11,788 nt of DNA from Rhodospirillales bacterium (GTDB lineage Bacteria; Pseudomonadota; Alphaproteobacteria; Acetobacterales; Acetobacteraceae). The notes under the pieces were generated by a model. That model saw only the letters and a list, made by a program, of their open reading frames with translations. It ran no database searches and was not told where the DNA came from. The DNA lies in assembly GCA_903644035.1 (NCBI GenBank), contig CAHJXG010000602.1, forward strand, positions 1 to 11,788, written 5' to 3'. A program made the position numbers and the translations under genes. Of this stretch, positions 1-6,371 are shown one piece after another. Numbering within the stretch: the stretch's first letter is position 1; the number at the start of each line of letters is the position of its first letter.

Positions 1-290
1 AGGTCGAACTGCACCACCACCTGGGCCGAGCCGCCGACGCTGACCGAGGTCATCTGCGCCACGCCTGCGATCTGCGAGAACTGCCGCTCCAGGGGCTGGG
101 CCACGGTGGAGGCCATGGTTTCCGGGCTGGCGCCGGGCAGGCTCGCGGTGACCTGGATGGTCGGGAACTCGACGCGGGGCAGGGGCGCCACCGGCAGCAG
201 CGGATAGGCGGCGATGCCGATCAGCAGGATGGCGGCCATCAGCAACGAGGTCGCGACCGGTCGTCGGATGAATGGGCTTGAGATGCTCAT
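1..290 (-). CDS. RND multidrug efflux inner-membrane permease, MdtB/MdtC-like (N-terminal part only)
   Basis: Only the first 96 codons are inside the window; the rest lies beyond the left edge. The start is an ATG at 288-290, with a GGGG-containing purine stretch about 11 nt upstream as a possible ribosome binding site. The peptide opens with the RND signature [12 protein letters not shown], then a hydrophobic first membrane helix (about residues 13-31), then [12 protein letters not shown] and [19 protein letters not shown], the conserved start of the first periplasmic porter domain. This wording is closest to the MdtB/MdtC branch of the HAE1 family in my recall. RND permeases are proton-driven trimers that take drugs or other amphiphiles from periplasm or inner membrane and pass them, through an adaptor, to an outer-membrane channel. 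The adaptor gene lies immediately upstream on the same strand. Substrate cannot be inferred. Confidence 0.93.
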   Translation of the reverse strand, partial: MSISSPFIRRPVATSLLMAAILLIGIAAYPLLPVAPLPRVEFPTIQVTASLPGASPETMASTVAQPLERQFSQIAGVAQMTSVSVGGSAQVVVQFD

Positions 291-320
291 GACGACGTAA
301 ACCCCTTTGCCCGACCTGGA

Positions 321-354
321 GCATGACCAATGCAGATCGATGCACCGGTCATGC
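321..354. repeat. Inverted repeat in the adaptor-permease spacer (dyad 1)
   Basis: An 8-bp perfect inverted repeat, GCATGACC at 321-328 and GGTCATGC at 347-354, encloses a second 4-bp pairing, TGCA at 331-334 with TGCA at 341-344, separated from the outer stem by a 2x2 mismatch and closed by a 6-nt loop. It lies about 30 bp upstream of the permease start and has no T-tract on either strand. It could be an operator or an RNA stem-loop in the operon transcript. Function is unknown. Confidence 0.45.
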
Positions 355-386
355 CTTAACCTCTGTTCCAACGAGCATGTTCACCG

Positions 387-406
387 ATCAGGTGACTTTA
401 CCTGAT
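387..406. repeat. Inverted repeat just downstream of the adaptor stop codon (dyad 2)
   Basis: A perfect 7-bp inverted repeat, ATCAGGT at 387-393 and ACCTGAT at 400-406, with a 6-nt loop, lies about 11 bp after the adaptor's TAG stop in the direction of transcription. The stem is not GC-rich and no T-run follows, so it is not a convincing terminator. An mRNA-processing or stabilising stem-loop, or a protein-binding site, is possible. Confidence 0.4.
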
Positions 407-417
407 GCGGCCATCCT

Positions 418-1533
418 CTAGCTCGCCGGCTTCGACTCAGTCGCCACGACCGACGCGCCGACAGACAGCCGGGATTGCCCGGCCAATACGACCCTCTCGC
501 CCCCGCTCAACCCTTTGGCGATCACCGCGACATGTCCGTCATCTTGCCCCACCTCGATAGGTTGCAAGGCGGCCGTGTTGTCCGGCTTCACCACGAAAAC
601 GTATAGCCCCTCGGGTCCACGCTGAACCGCCGCTGACGGCAGCGTCAAGGCGTCGCGCCGCGTTTCAAGGCGGGTGCGGAGGTTCACGAACTGGCCGGGC
701 CAGAGATTGTCGTCCCCGTTCGCGAACATCGCCTTCAGCTTGATCGTGCCGGTCGAGGCGTCGATCGCGCTGTCGATGGTCAGCAGCTCGCCCTCGCTCA
801 GCTTGGTCCGGTCGTCCCCACTATAGGCGAGCACCTGCAGCTTGCCCTGGCGCATCGCCTGCTGCAGCTGCGGCAGCGTGTCCTGCGGCAGGGTGTAGAT
901 CGCGGCGACCGGGTGGATCTGGGTGATGGTGACGATGCCGGTGCTGGCCGGGTCGGCGGCCCGGATGTAGTTGCCGGGGTCGATCTGGCGCAGGCCGACA
1001 CGGCCTTCCAGCGGGGCGGTGATCCCCGTGAAGCTGAGGTTAAGCTCCGCGGCGCTGATCGAGGCGGCGTCGCCTTGGACGTTGGCTTCGGCCTGGGCGA
1101 CGTTGGCGCGCTGCAACTCGAGCCGCTGGCGGGACGCGGCCTGGCTTTGCGCCAGGTCGGTGTAGCGAACCAATTCGCTGCGGGCGTTGGCCAGCAGCGC
1201 CGCGTTCGCCGCCCGTTTCGCGATGGCCTGGTCCAGCGCCGCCTGGTAGGGCCGGGGATCGAGCTGGGCCAGCAGGTCGCCGGTCCGCACCTGCTGGCCT
1301 TCGGTGAACAGCACCTTGTCCAGGGTTCCATCCACCCGGGCACGCACCACGACGGACTGGAACGCCTGCACGGTCCCGATGGCACGGGCCAGCACCGGCA
1401 CGTCCTCCCGAACCGGCGAAACGACCGTGACAGGCACGCCGGCGCTGCCCGCCGATTGAGCATGTGCAGGCGCGTCCGGCCGCAGGGCGATCAGCAGCAT
1501 GGCGGCAGCAAGCATCTGACGGGTTGACGGCAT
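418..1533 (-). CDS. Efflux RND transporter periplasmic adaptor subunit, MdtA-like
   Basis: A membrane-fusion (adaptor) protein of 371 aa, a normal length for the MdtA/AcrA family. Such proteins bridge the inner-membrane RND pump and the outer-membrane channel. An N-terminal secretion signal (about residues 1-25, hydrophobic core LAAAMLLIAL, likely cleavage after AHA) has no lipobox cysteine, unlike AcrA. It is followed by the first half of the lipoyl/biotinyl-like domain (GTVQAF ... VDGTLDKVLFTEGQQVRTGDLLAQLDPRPY), an alanine- and glutamine-rich helical hairpin (about 95-155), the second lipoyl half (ITAPLEGRVG), a beta-barrel, and a C-terminal membrane-proximal domain. A GTG at 1537-1539 could add two residues; I chose the ATG at 1533 because an AGG lies 5 nt before it. 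The permease gene follows on the same strand after 127 bp, so the two form one operon. The outer-membrane channel is not in view. Confidence 0.93.
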   Translation of the reverse strand: MPSTRQMLAAAMLLIALRPDAPAHAQSAGSAGVPVTVVSPVREDVPVLARAIGTVQAFQSVVVRARVDGTLDKVLFTEGQQVRTGDLLAQLDPRPYQAALDQAIAKRAANAALLANARSELVRYTDLAQSQAASRQRLELQRANVAQAEANVQGDAASISAAELNLSFTGITAPLEGRVGLRQIDPGNYIRAADPASTGIVTITQIHPVAAIYTLPQDTLPQLQQAMRQGKLQVLAYSGDDRTKLSEGELLTIDSAIDASTGTIKLKAMFANGDDNLWPGQFVNLRTRLETRRDALTLPSAAVQRGPEGLYVFVVKPDNTAALQPIEVGQDDGHVAVIAKGLSGGERVVLAGQSRLSVGASVVATESKPAS

Positions 1534-1548
1534 GGACACCTGGCTTGT

Positions 1549-1573
1549 TGCTTGTCACCGCATTATGCAAGCA
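1549..1573 (-). promoter_or_regulatory. Candidate efflux-operon promoter -10 inside an inverted repeat
   Basis: Read on the minus strand, CATAAT (1562-1567) is five of six bases from the -10 consensus and lies about 28 nt before the adaptor start. No good -35 element lies at 16-18 bp. A 6-bp inverted repeat, TGCTTG (1549-1554) and CAAGCA (1568-1573), brackets it, which could be a repressor site. No regulator gene is adjacent within the window. This is pattern-based only. Confidence 0.25.
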
Positions 1574-1637
1574 CCGCGCCGGTTTGCGCCAGCAATTCCA
1601 AGCCTGCGACCCGTGCTGCGGTCCGGGGCGACGCTCC

Positions 1638-2405
1638 TCATGAATTCGTGTTGAGCCGCCCCGGCAGCATCCGCGAGGCAAGCCGGGTCGGCGCGGCACG
1701 GTAGGCGTCAAGCCCATGGCCGCTGGCCAAGCCCTGCGCGGGCGGGAGGGAGGCGGGCAGCGGGATGATCCGGGCGCCGCCCCCGACCGAGAAGCTCGTG
1801 CCGGCCGGCGGGGTGTAGCTCGGCGCCCAGGTCTGCAACCCGGCCTGCCGGACCGCGCCCTCCGCCTCGGACGGCTGCGGCGTCTTGGTCCACAGGGCCA
1901 CCACCTTGCGTCCATACTCCGCGCCGATCTCGGGCGTCAGCGAGTGGTATCCGGCCGCAGCGCCGGGCCAAGAGCCGGTCTTCGCCCATAAGCTCTGCAG
2001 GAAGCGTCCGGCGTAGCGGGCGTTGGCGCCGGGGTCGAACGCCTCCTCCAACGAGGGGAACGCATCGGCGTGATACATCAGATTGACCTGCATGCAGCCC
2101 ACGTCGATGGAGCGCACGCCCCGCGCCCGCAACGCAATGACGGCCGCCACCGCCTCCGCCTTGCTGGCGAAGAAGGAGCCGACGCCCTCCGCATTGATGG
2201 TCCAGGGCCAGGCCGAGACCGTGCCGCCGGGGTCGCGGCGCCCGCTCTCCACCACGCCAATCGCCTGCATCAGGCGGTCGGGGACGCCGGTCTGGCGTTC
2301 CGCCGCCGCGATCGCGGTGCGGCACATCGCGAACGGCGCGGCGGGCAGGTCGGCCCGGGCGAAGGACGGCATGGCAAGCAGGACGGCGAGGATCAGCATG
2401 CGCAT
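1638..2405 (-). CDS. Secreted SLT-domain lytic transglycosylase
   Basis: A 255-aa exported murein-degrading enzyme. Lytic transglycosylases cleave the MurNAc-GlcNAc bond of peptidoglycan and form 1,6-anhydroMurNAc ends. A signal peptide (residues 1-18, core LILAVLLAM, cleavage near ARA) is followed by a compact SLT fold. Catalytic glutamate E53 sits in VVESGR, DVGCMQVNLMYH (101-112) is the GxMQxN-type motif, NARYAGRFLQSL (128-139) and AAGYHS (150-155) complete the substrate groove. The PWTINAEG stretch (67-74) resembles a subgroup I associate with alphaproteobacteria. The C-terminal about 80 residues are proline- and alanine-rich with no recognised domain. Two ATG codons lie close together (2405 and 2399); neither has a strong Shine-Dalgarno. 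The amidohydrolase gene upstream ends 75 bp earlier, so co-transcription is possible. A role in a secretion system or flagellar assembly is common in such small SLT proteins, but nothing nearby supports it. Confidence 0.88.
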   Translation of the reverse strand: MRMLILAVLLAMPSFARADLPAAPFAMCRTAIAAAERQTGVPDRLMQAIGVVESGRRDPGGTVSAWPWTINAEGVGSFFASKAEAVAAVIALRARGVRSIDVGCMQVNLMYHADAFPSLEEAFDPGANARYAGRFLQSLWAKTGSWPGAAAGYHSLTPEIGAEYGRKVVALWTKTPQPSEAEGAVRQAGLQTWAPSYTPPAGTSFSVGGGARIIPLPASLPPAQGLASGHGLDAYRAAPTRLASRMLPGRLNTNS

Positions 2406-2480
2406 GGGCGGCAGGATGCCGCGATCCGATGAACAATCGGTGAACGCGGGACCCTTGGCCGACCGGCCCGGCGACGGGGA

Positions 2481-3368
2481 TCAGCCCGCCAGCAACTCCG
2501 TCGTGGAGGCCGCGAGCTCGGCGGCCAGTTGGCCCAAATGCTGCTGGACGGCGCCGAACGCAGCGGCCCGCTCGAAGCGCAGCTCATCCATATAGAGGCC
2601 GCGCGCGATCTCGATCTGCAGGGCGTGCACATGCTCCCGCGGGCGGCCGTAGTGCCGGGTCACGTAGCCGCCGGCATAGGGATCGTTGCGGCGCACGCGA
2701 TAGCCGAACCCGGTCAGCACGGCCTCGACCCGCCGGGTCACGCGCGGGGAGCAGGCGGTGCCGTGGGCGTCGCCCAGGACGATGTCCGGCGTGTCCGGCA
2801 ACGCGTTGCGCCCGCAGCCCTGGCCCGGCATGGAGTGGCAGTCGATCAGCAGGCACGCGCCGAACTGCTGCCGCGTCGCGTCGATCAGCGCGGACAGGCC
2901 GAGGTGATAGGGTTCCCAGCAGGTATGGATGCGCTCGACCGCCTCGCTGAACCGCAGCTTGCCGTGGTAGATGGCCTCGCCGGAGGCGACGACGCGCGCG
3001 ATCGTCCCCAACCCGGCGCCCACGCGGGCGCTGGTGGTGTTGACCCAGCCCGGCAACGTGTCGTCGAACATCGCGGGGTCAAGCTCCCACGCCTCTCGGT
3101 TCGGGTCGCAGTAGGCGCGGGGGAAGGTCGCGGCGATCAGCGGCGCGCCGTGAGAGGGGGCGAGGCCGAACAGCTCGTCGACGAAGCTGTCCTCGCTGCG
3201 GCGCAGCCGGGCGGGGTCGAGCCGCGCCGCACGCTGGAACTCCGGCAGGTAGTTCTGCCCCGAATGCGGCGAGGCGAACACCAGCGGGGCGGTCTGCTGC
3301 GCCGGACGGACGATCCGGTAGGGCGGCATCGTCGTCCGGGCGGGCGGCGCAACTGGCGTGTCCATCAT
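2481..3368 (-). CDS. N-formylglutamate amidohydrolase family protein
   Basis: A cytoplasmic metal-dependent hydrolase of the FGase family (PF05013), whose characterised members split N-formyl-L-glutamate into formate and glutamate in histidine degradation. With the chosen start it has 295 aa, a typical length. Visible family motifs are SPHSG (33-37, metal ligand region), RSEDSFVDELF (57-67), DCHSMPG (176-182), NDPYAGGY (228-235) and QIEIARGLYM (251-260). Start choice is uncertain: tandem ATGs at 3368 and 3365 with GGG just before them, another ATG at 3329, and the frame is open up to 3413. None of the other histidine-utilisation genes (hutH, hutU, hutI) is in the window, so the true substrate may differ. 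It is followed on the same strand by the lytic transglycosylase. A small CCGAT/ATCGG dyad (2426-2440) lies in the 75-bp gap. Confidence 0.9.
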   Translation of the reverse strand: MMDTPVAPPARTTMPPYRIVRPAQQTAPLVFASPHSGQNYLPEFQRAARLDPARLRRSEDSFVDELFGLAPSHGAPLIAATFPRAYCDPNREAWELDPAMFDDTLPGWVNTTSARVGAGLGTIARVVASGEAIYHGKLRFSEAVERIHTCWEPYHLGLSALIDATRQQFGACLLIDCHSMPGQGCGRNALPDTPDIVLGDAHGTACSPRVTRRVEAVLTGFGYRVRRNDPYAGGYVTRHYGRPREHVHALQIEIARGLYMDELRFERAAAFGAVQQHLGQLAAELAASTTELLAG

Positions 3369-3430
3369 CCCATTCAACCCGCAGCCGCCGCGTCTGTCAC
3401 GCGCCTGACGCATATGGCTTGTGGGCTGCC

Positions 3431-3458
3431 TTGCGCCATCGGGACCGTTTGATCTAAA
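3431..3458 (+). promoter_or_regulatory. Candidate promoter of the tRNA-Val gene
   Basis: TTGCGC (3431-3436) and TCTAAA (3453-3458) are 16 bp apart, matching the -35 and -10 consensus at three and four of six positions. Transcription would begin near 3465, about 7 nt before the mature tRNA 5' end, a usual distance. Weak individually, but well placed. Confidence 0.35.
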
Positions 3459-3471
3459 AGGCTGGGCAGAT

Positions 3472-3546
3472 GGGCGGTTAGCTCAGCGGTAGAGCATCGT
3501 GTTGACATCGCGAGGGTCACAGGTTCGATCCCTGTACCGCCCACCA
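3472..3546 (+). tRNA. tRNA-Val, anticodon GAC
   Basis: A complete cloverleaf of 75 nt including an encoded CCA. The acceptor stem GGGCGGT (3472-3478) pairs fully with ACCGCCC (3536-3542). The D stem is GCTC/GAGC (3481-3484 with 3492-3495). The anticodon stem TCGTG/CGCGA (3497-3501 with 3509-3513) encloses loop TTGACAT with anticodon GAC at 3504-3506, which reads GUC valine codons. The T stem ACAGG/CCTGT encloses TTCGATC. Discriminator A at 3543 precedes CCA. One G-T wobble occurs in the anticodon stem. The gene converges on the aminotransferase, whose stop codon is 24 bp further on. No copy of the 3' end is repeated elsewhere in the window, so there is no sign of an integrated element here. 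Confidence 0.97.
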
Positions 3547-3569
3547 TCTTCGCATCCCGCGGCTCACGG

Positions 3570-4769
3570 TCAGGCGATCCGACGCAGGCCGGCCAGGCGC
3601 CCGGCCACCTGCGGGATGGCGTCCGTGTCCGCGCTGGCGAAAGCGATGCGCAAATGCTGTTCCTGGCCGGGGCCGAACGCGCTGCCAGGCAGGCAGAGGG
3701 CGCCATGCTCGACCGCAAGCGCCTCGGCAACCCGCGCGGACGGCGTGTCGAGAAAGGGATGGCGCACGTAGGCGAAGTAGGCGCCGAGCGACTCCAGGCG
3801 CCAGCCGGGCAGGGGCTGGAGGGCTTGCCGCATGGCGGCGGCGCGGGCGTTGATCGTGCGGCGGTTGGCGGCGCGCCAGTCCGGCAGGGCGTCGATGGCC
3901 CAGCGGAGCGCCGCCTGGCCGGCCCGCTGCGGGCAGATGTGCATGCAGTCCAGCACCTTCATGAACTGCTGCACCAGCTCCGCCCCGGCGATGACGGCCC
4001 CGAGACGGTGGCCCGGCACGCAATAGGCCTTGGAGAAGCTGTAGAGCTGGATGACGCTGTCGGCCCAGCAAGGGTCGGCAAACAGGCCATGCGCGCGCTC
4101 CTGGCCCTCCGGCAGGAAGTCGCGATAGGTCTCGTCGAGGATGAGCCAGACGCCGCGGCGCCGGCAGAGGGCGGCGAAGCCCTCGATCACGGCGGGCAGG
4201 TAGACGGCGCCGGTCGGGTTGTTGGGCGTGATCAGCACGATGGCGCGGACGCTGGCGTCAAGCAGCGCCTCCGCCTGGTCCAGGTCGGGCACGAAGCCAG
4301 CCTCGGCGGGGCAGGGCAGGGCGCGCGGGGCGATCCCCAGCATTGCGCAGGTCTGCTGATGGTTCCAGAACCACGGCGTCGGCAACAGGACCGTGTCGCC
4401 GGCGCGGGCGACCGCCATCATGGCGAGGAAGAACGCCTGGTTGCAGCCGGCAGTGATCGCGACCTGATCCGGTCGGATTGTTCCGCCGTAGGTGCCCGAC
4501 ACCTGCGCGGCATAGGCCTCCCGCAACGCGGCGTCGCCGTTGATCAGGCCGTATTTCGCCGATGCCGGGTCGCCGGCCGCGGCGGCGAGGTGTTCCAGGA
4601 TCTGCGGGTGCGGCGGGTAGCCCGGCACGGCCTGGCACAGGTCGAGCATCGGGCCGCACGACCCGTCGTAGCGCGCAGCCCAACCATGCGCGGCCGGGAT
4701 CGGCGGCGCCTCCACGCCGGTGACACAGGGGTTCAGCGCGGGCATAGGCGGGCCAATCGTGTCGAGCAT
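3570..4769 (-). CDS. PLP-dependent aminotransferase, class I/II (fold type I)
   Basis: A 399-aa cytoplasmic pyridoxal-phosphate enzyme that moves an amino group between an amino acid and a keto acid; the specific substrate is not evident. Family landmarks are in order: AKYGLINGDAALREAYA (71-87, subunit/PLP contact), TPNNPTG (181-187, N184 packs on the PLP ring region), DETY (212-215, D212 binds the pyridine nitrogen, Y215 the PLP oxygen), SFSKAY (244-249, K247 forms the Schiff base), PGHRLG (252-257) and LRIAFA (373-378, R374 binds the substrate carboxylate). Length is standard. I chose the ATG at 4769; a second in-frame ATG at 4745 would drop eight residues. The open frame continues upstream only because it is antisense to the dehydrogenase. 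Its neighbour across a 105-bp divergent gap is a semialdehyde dehydrogenase, which hints at shared control in amino-acid catabolism (inference). Confidence 0.93.
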   Translation of the reverse strand: MLDTIGPPMPALNPCVTGVEAPPIPAAHGWAARYDGSCGPMLDLCQAVPGYPPHPQILEHLAAAAGDPASAKYGLINGDAALREAYAAQVSGTYGGTIRPDQVAITAGCNQAFFLAMMAVARAGDTVLLPTPWFWNHQQTCAMLGIAPRALPCPAEAGFVPDLDQAEALLDASVRAIVLITPNNPTGAVYLPAVIEGFAALCRRRGVWLILDETYRDFLPEGQERAHGLFADPCWADSVIQLYSFSKAYCVPGHRLGAVIAGAELVQQFMKVLDCMHICPQRAGQAALRWAIDALPDWRAANRRTINARAAAMRQALQPLPGWRLESLGAYFAYVRHPFLDTPSARVAEALAVEHGALCLPGSAFGPGQEQHLRIAFASADTDAIPQVAGRLAGLRRIA

Positions 4770-4820
4770 GCCTCGGATATGCCCTTTGATGCCGGGGAAC
4801 CAAGGAGCGCGGGGCCGCCT

Positions 4821-4849
4821 TTGGCTGGCTTGTGATTGTGGCGCATAGT
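4821..4849 (+). promoter_or_regulatory. Candidate sigma70-type promoter of the semialdehyde dehydrogenase
   Basis: TTGGCT (4821-4826) and CATAGT (4844-4849) each match the consensus at four of six positions and are separated by the optimal 17 bp. A start near 4856 would give a short leader containing the strong ribosome binding site GGGGAGG (4863-4869), which is 5 nt before the ATG at 4875. Confidence 0.45.
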
Positions 4850-4874
4850 CGGGCGAACAATCGGGGAGGCGAAC

Positions 4875-6311
4875 ATGGACTATCCAGACGTGCTGCTGCA
4901 CATCGACGGGGCCTGGACCGGCGCCGCGTCCGGCAAGACGCTTGCGGTGATGAACCCGGCGAGCGGAGAGGAGAACGGCACCGTCGCGCACGCGGAGCGG
5001 GCCGACCTCGACCGGGCGCTGGCGGCCACCGAGCGCGGCTTCGCCGTGTGGCGCCGCATGTCGGCCTATGACCGGTCGAAGATCATGCGCCGCGCCGCCG
5101 ACCTGCTGCGCAGCCGCGCCGACGCCATCGCGCCGCTGATGACGATGGAGCAGGGCAAGCCGCTCGCGGAGGCCCGGATGGAGACGGTGGCCGGCGCCGA
5201 CATCATCGATTGGTTCGCCGAGGAGGCGCGCCGCACCTACGGCCGGGTGATCCCGGCACGGGCAGAGGGCATCTACCAGCTTTCGCTGCGGGAGCCGGTC
5301 GGGCCTGTGGCGGCGTTCACGCCGTGGAACTTCCCGATCAACCAGGCCAACCGCAAGATCGCGATCTCGCTCGCGGCGGGCTGCTCGGTGATCGTGAAGG
5401 GGCCGGAGGAGACGCCGGCCTCGCTCGCGGCCCTGGTGCAGTGCTACGTGGACGCCGGGCTGCCGCCGGGCGTGGTGCAGCTGGTGTTCGGGGTGCCGGC
5501 AGAGATCTCCGGCTACCTCATCCCGCACCCCGTGATCCGCAAGATTTCGTTCACCGGGTCCACCGCGGTCGGCAAGCAGCTGTCCGCGCTGGCCGGCGCG
5601 CACATGAAGCGGGTGACGATGGAGCTTGGCGGCCATGCCCCGGCCATCGTGTTCGACGACGCGGACGTGGCGGCGGCCACCAAGCAGCTCGCGGCGGCGA
5701 AGTTCCGCAACGCCGGGCAGGTCTGCGTGAGTCCCACGCGCTTCCTGGTGCAGGACAGCGTGTTCGACCAGTTCGTCGAGGGCTTCACCGCGGCGGCGGG
5801 CGCGCTCAAGGTGGGCGACGGCCTGGCGGAGGGCACGCAGATGGGGCCGCTCGCCAACCCGCGCCGGGTGCAGGCGATGGAGGGCTTCATCGCCGACGCC
5901 GTGCAGAAGGGCGCCGAGGTGCGCACCGGCGGCAAGCGCATCGGCAACAAGGGCAACTTCTTCGAGCCGACGGTGCTGACGGGGGTCACGCCCGAGATGC
6001 GGGTGATGAACGAGGAGCCGTTCGGGCCGCTTGCCCTCGTGGCGCCTTTCTCAGGGATGGAGGACGTGGTGGCGGAGGCGAACCGGCTGCCGTTCGGGCT
6101 GGCGAGCTATGCGTTCACCCGATCGGCCAAGACCGCCGCCTCCATCGGCGCGGCGCTGGAGGCCGGGATGGTGACGATCAACCACATCGGGCTGGCACTG
6201 CCAGAGGTGCCGTTCGGTGGCGTCAAGGACAGCGGCTACGGCAGCGAGGGCGGGATGGAGGCGATCGAGGGCTACCTCAACATCAAGTTCGTGACGCAAG
6301 CCGGGCTTTGA
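4875..6311 (+). CDS. NAD(P)-dependent semialdehyde dehydrogenase (succinate- or alpha-ketoglutarate-semialdehyde type)
   Basis: An aldehyde dehydrogenase of 478 aa that oxidises a carboxylic semialdehyde to the dicarboxylate. Hallmarks are all present: oxyanion-hole N152 in FTPWNFP, cofactor lysine K175 in [10 protein letters not shown], the FTGST glycine motif (226-230), general base E250 in MELGGHAP, catalytic nucleophile C284 in [14 protein letters not shown], and E381 in EPFGP. The C-terminus [15 protein letters not shown] is well conserved. GabD-type enzymes usually carry a second cysteine two residues after the nucleophile (CVCANR); here it is serine-proline, as I recall for alpha-ketoglutaric semialdehyde dehydrogenase of pentose and sugar-acid catabolism. 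Both activities are plausible, so I give no symbol. The ATG at 4875 is fixed by GGGGAGG 5 nt upstream. It is divergent from an aminotransferase and convergent with parE. Confidence 0.93.
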   Translation: MDYPDVLLHIDGAWTGAASGKTLAVMNPASGEENGTVAHAERADLDRALAATERGFAVWRRMSAYDRSKIMRRAADLLRSRADAIAPLMTMEQGKPLAEARMETVAGADIIDWFAEEARRTYGRVIPARAEGIYQLSLREPVGPVAAFTPWNFPINQANRKIAISLAAGCSVIVKGPEETPASLAALVQCYVDAGLPPGVVQLVFGVPAEISGYLIPHPVIRKISFTGSTAVGKQLSALAGAHMKRVTMELGGHAPAIVFDDADVAAATKQLAAAKFRNAGQVCVSPTRFLVQDSVFDQFVEGFTAAAGALKVGDGLAEGTQMGPLANPRRVQAMEGFIADAVQKGAEVRTGGKRIGNKGNFFEPTVLTGVTPEMRVMNEEPFGPLALVAPFSGMEDVVAEANRLPFGLASYAFTRSAKTAASIGAALEAGMVTINHIGLALPEVPFGGVKDSGYGSEGGMEAIEGYLNIKFVTQAGL

Positions 6312-6317
6312 GGGGGC

Positions 6318-6344
6318 GGGGCGCCGCTGACGGCGCAGCGCCCC
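6318..6344 (+). terminator. GC-rich hairpin between the dehydrogenase and parE
   Basis: Just after the dehydrogenase stop, GGGG (6318-6321), a short bulge and CGCTG (6325-6329) can pair with CAGCG (6336-6340) and CCCC (6341-6344) around a 6-nt loop. No T-tract follows on either strand, so termination is a guess from its position in the roughly 60-bp gap between convergent genes. Confidence 0.35.
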
Positions 6345-6371
6345 CGTCGCCCCGCTCGCGGCAGCGGCCCG

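Noticed and set aside
3472..3570. tRNA as an integration site for a mobile element.
   Set aside because: No integrase gene and no second copy of the tRNA 3' end anywhere in the window.
3374..3730. Minus-strand frame across the tRNA encoding a peptide with GGTGIEPVT.
   Set aside because: This peptide is the well-known artefact of translating the antisense of a tRNA; it overlaps the tRNA and the aminotransferase 3' end and has no other support.
3517..4071. Minus-strand frame ending in WWAVQGSNL.
   Set aside because: It is out of frame with the aminotransferase across its length and its end is again antisense to the tRNA; the aminotransferase has every catalytic motif.
4770..5636. Extension of the aminotransferase frame upstream through the dehydrogenase gene.
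   Set aside because: That portion is antisense to conserved dehydrogenase codons, and class I aminotransferases have the length given by the start at 4769.
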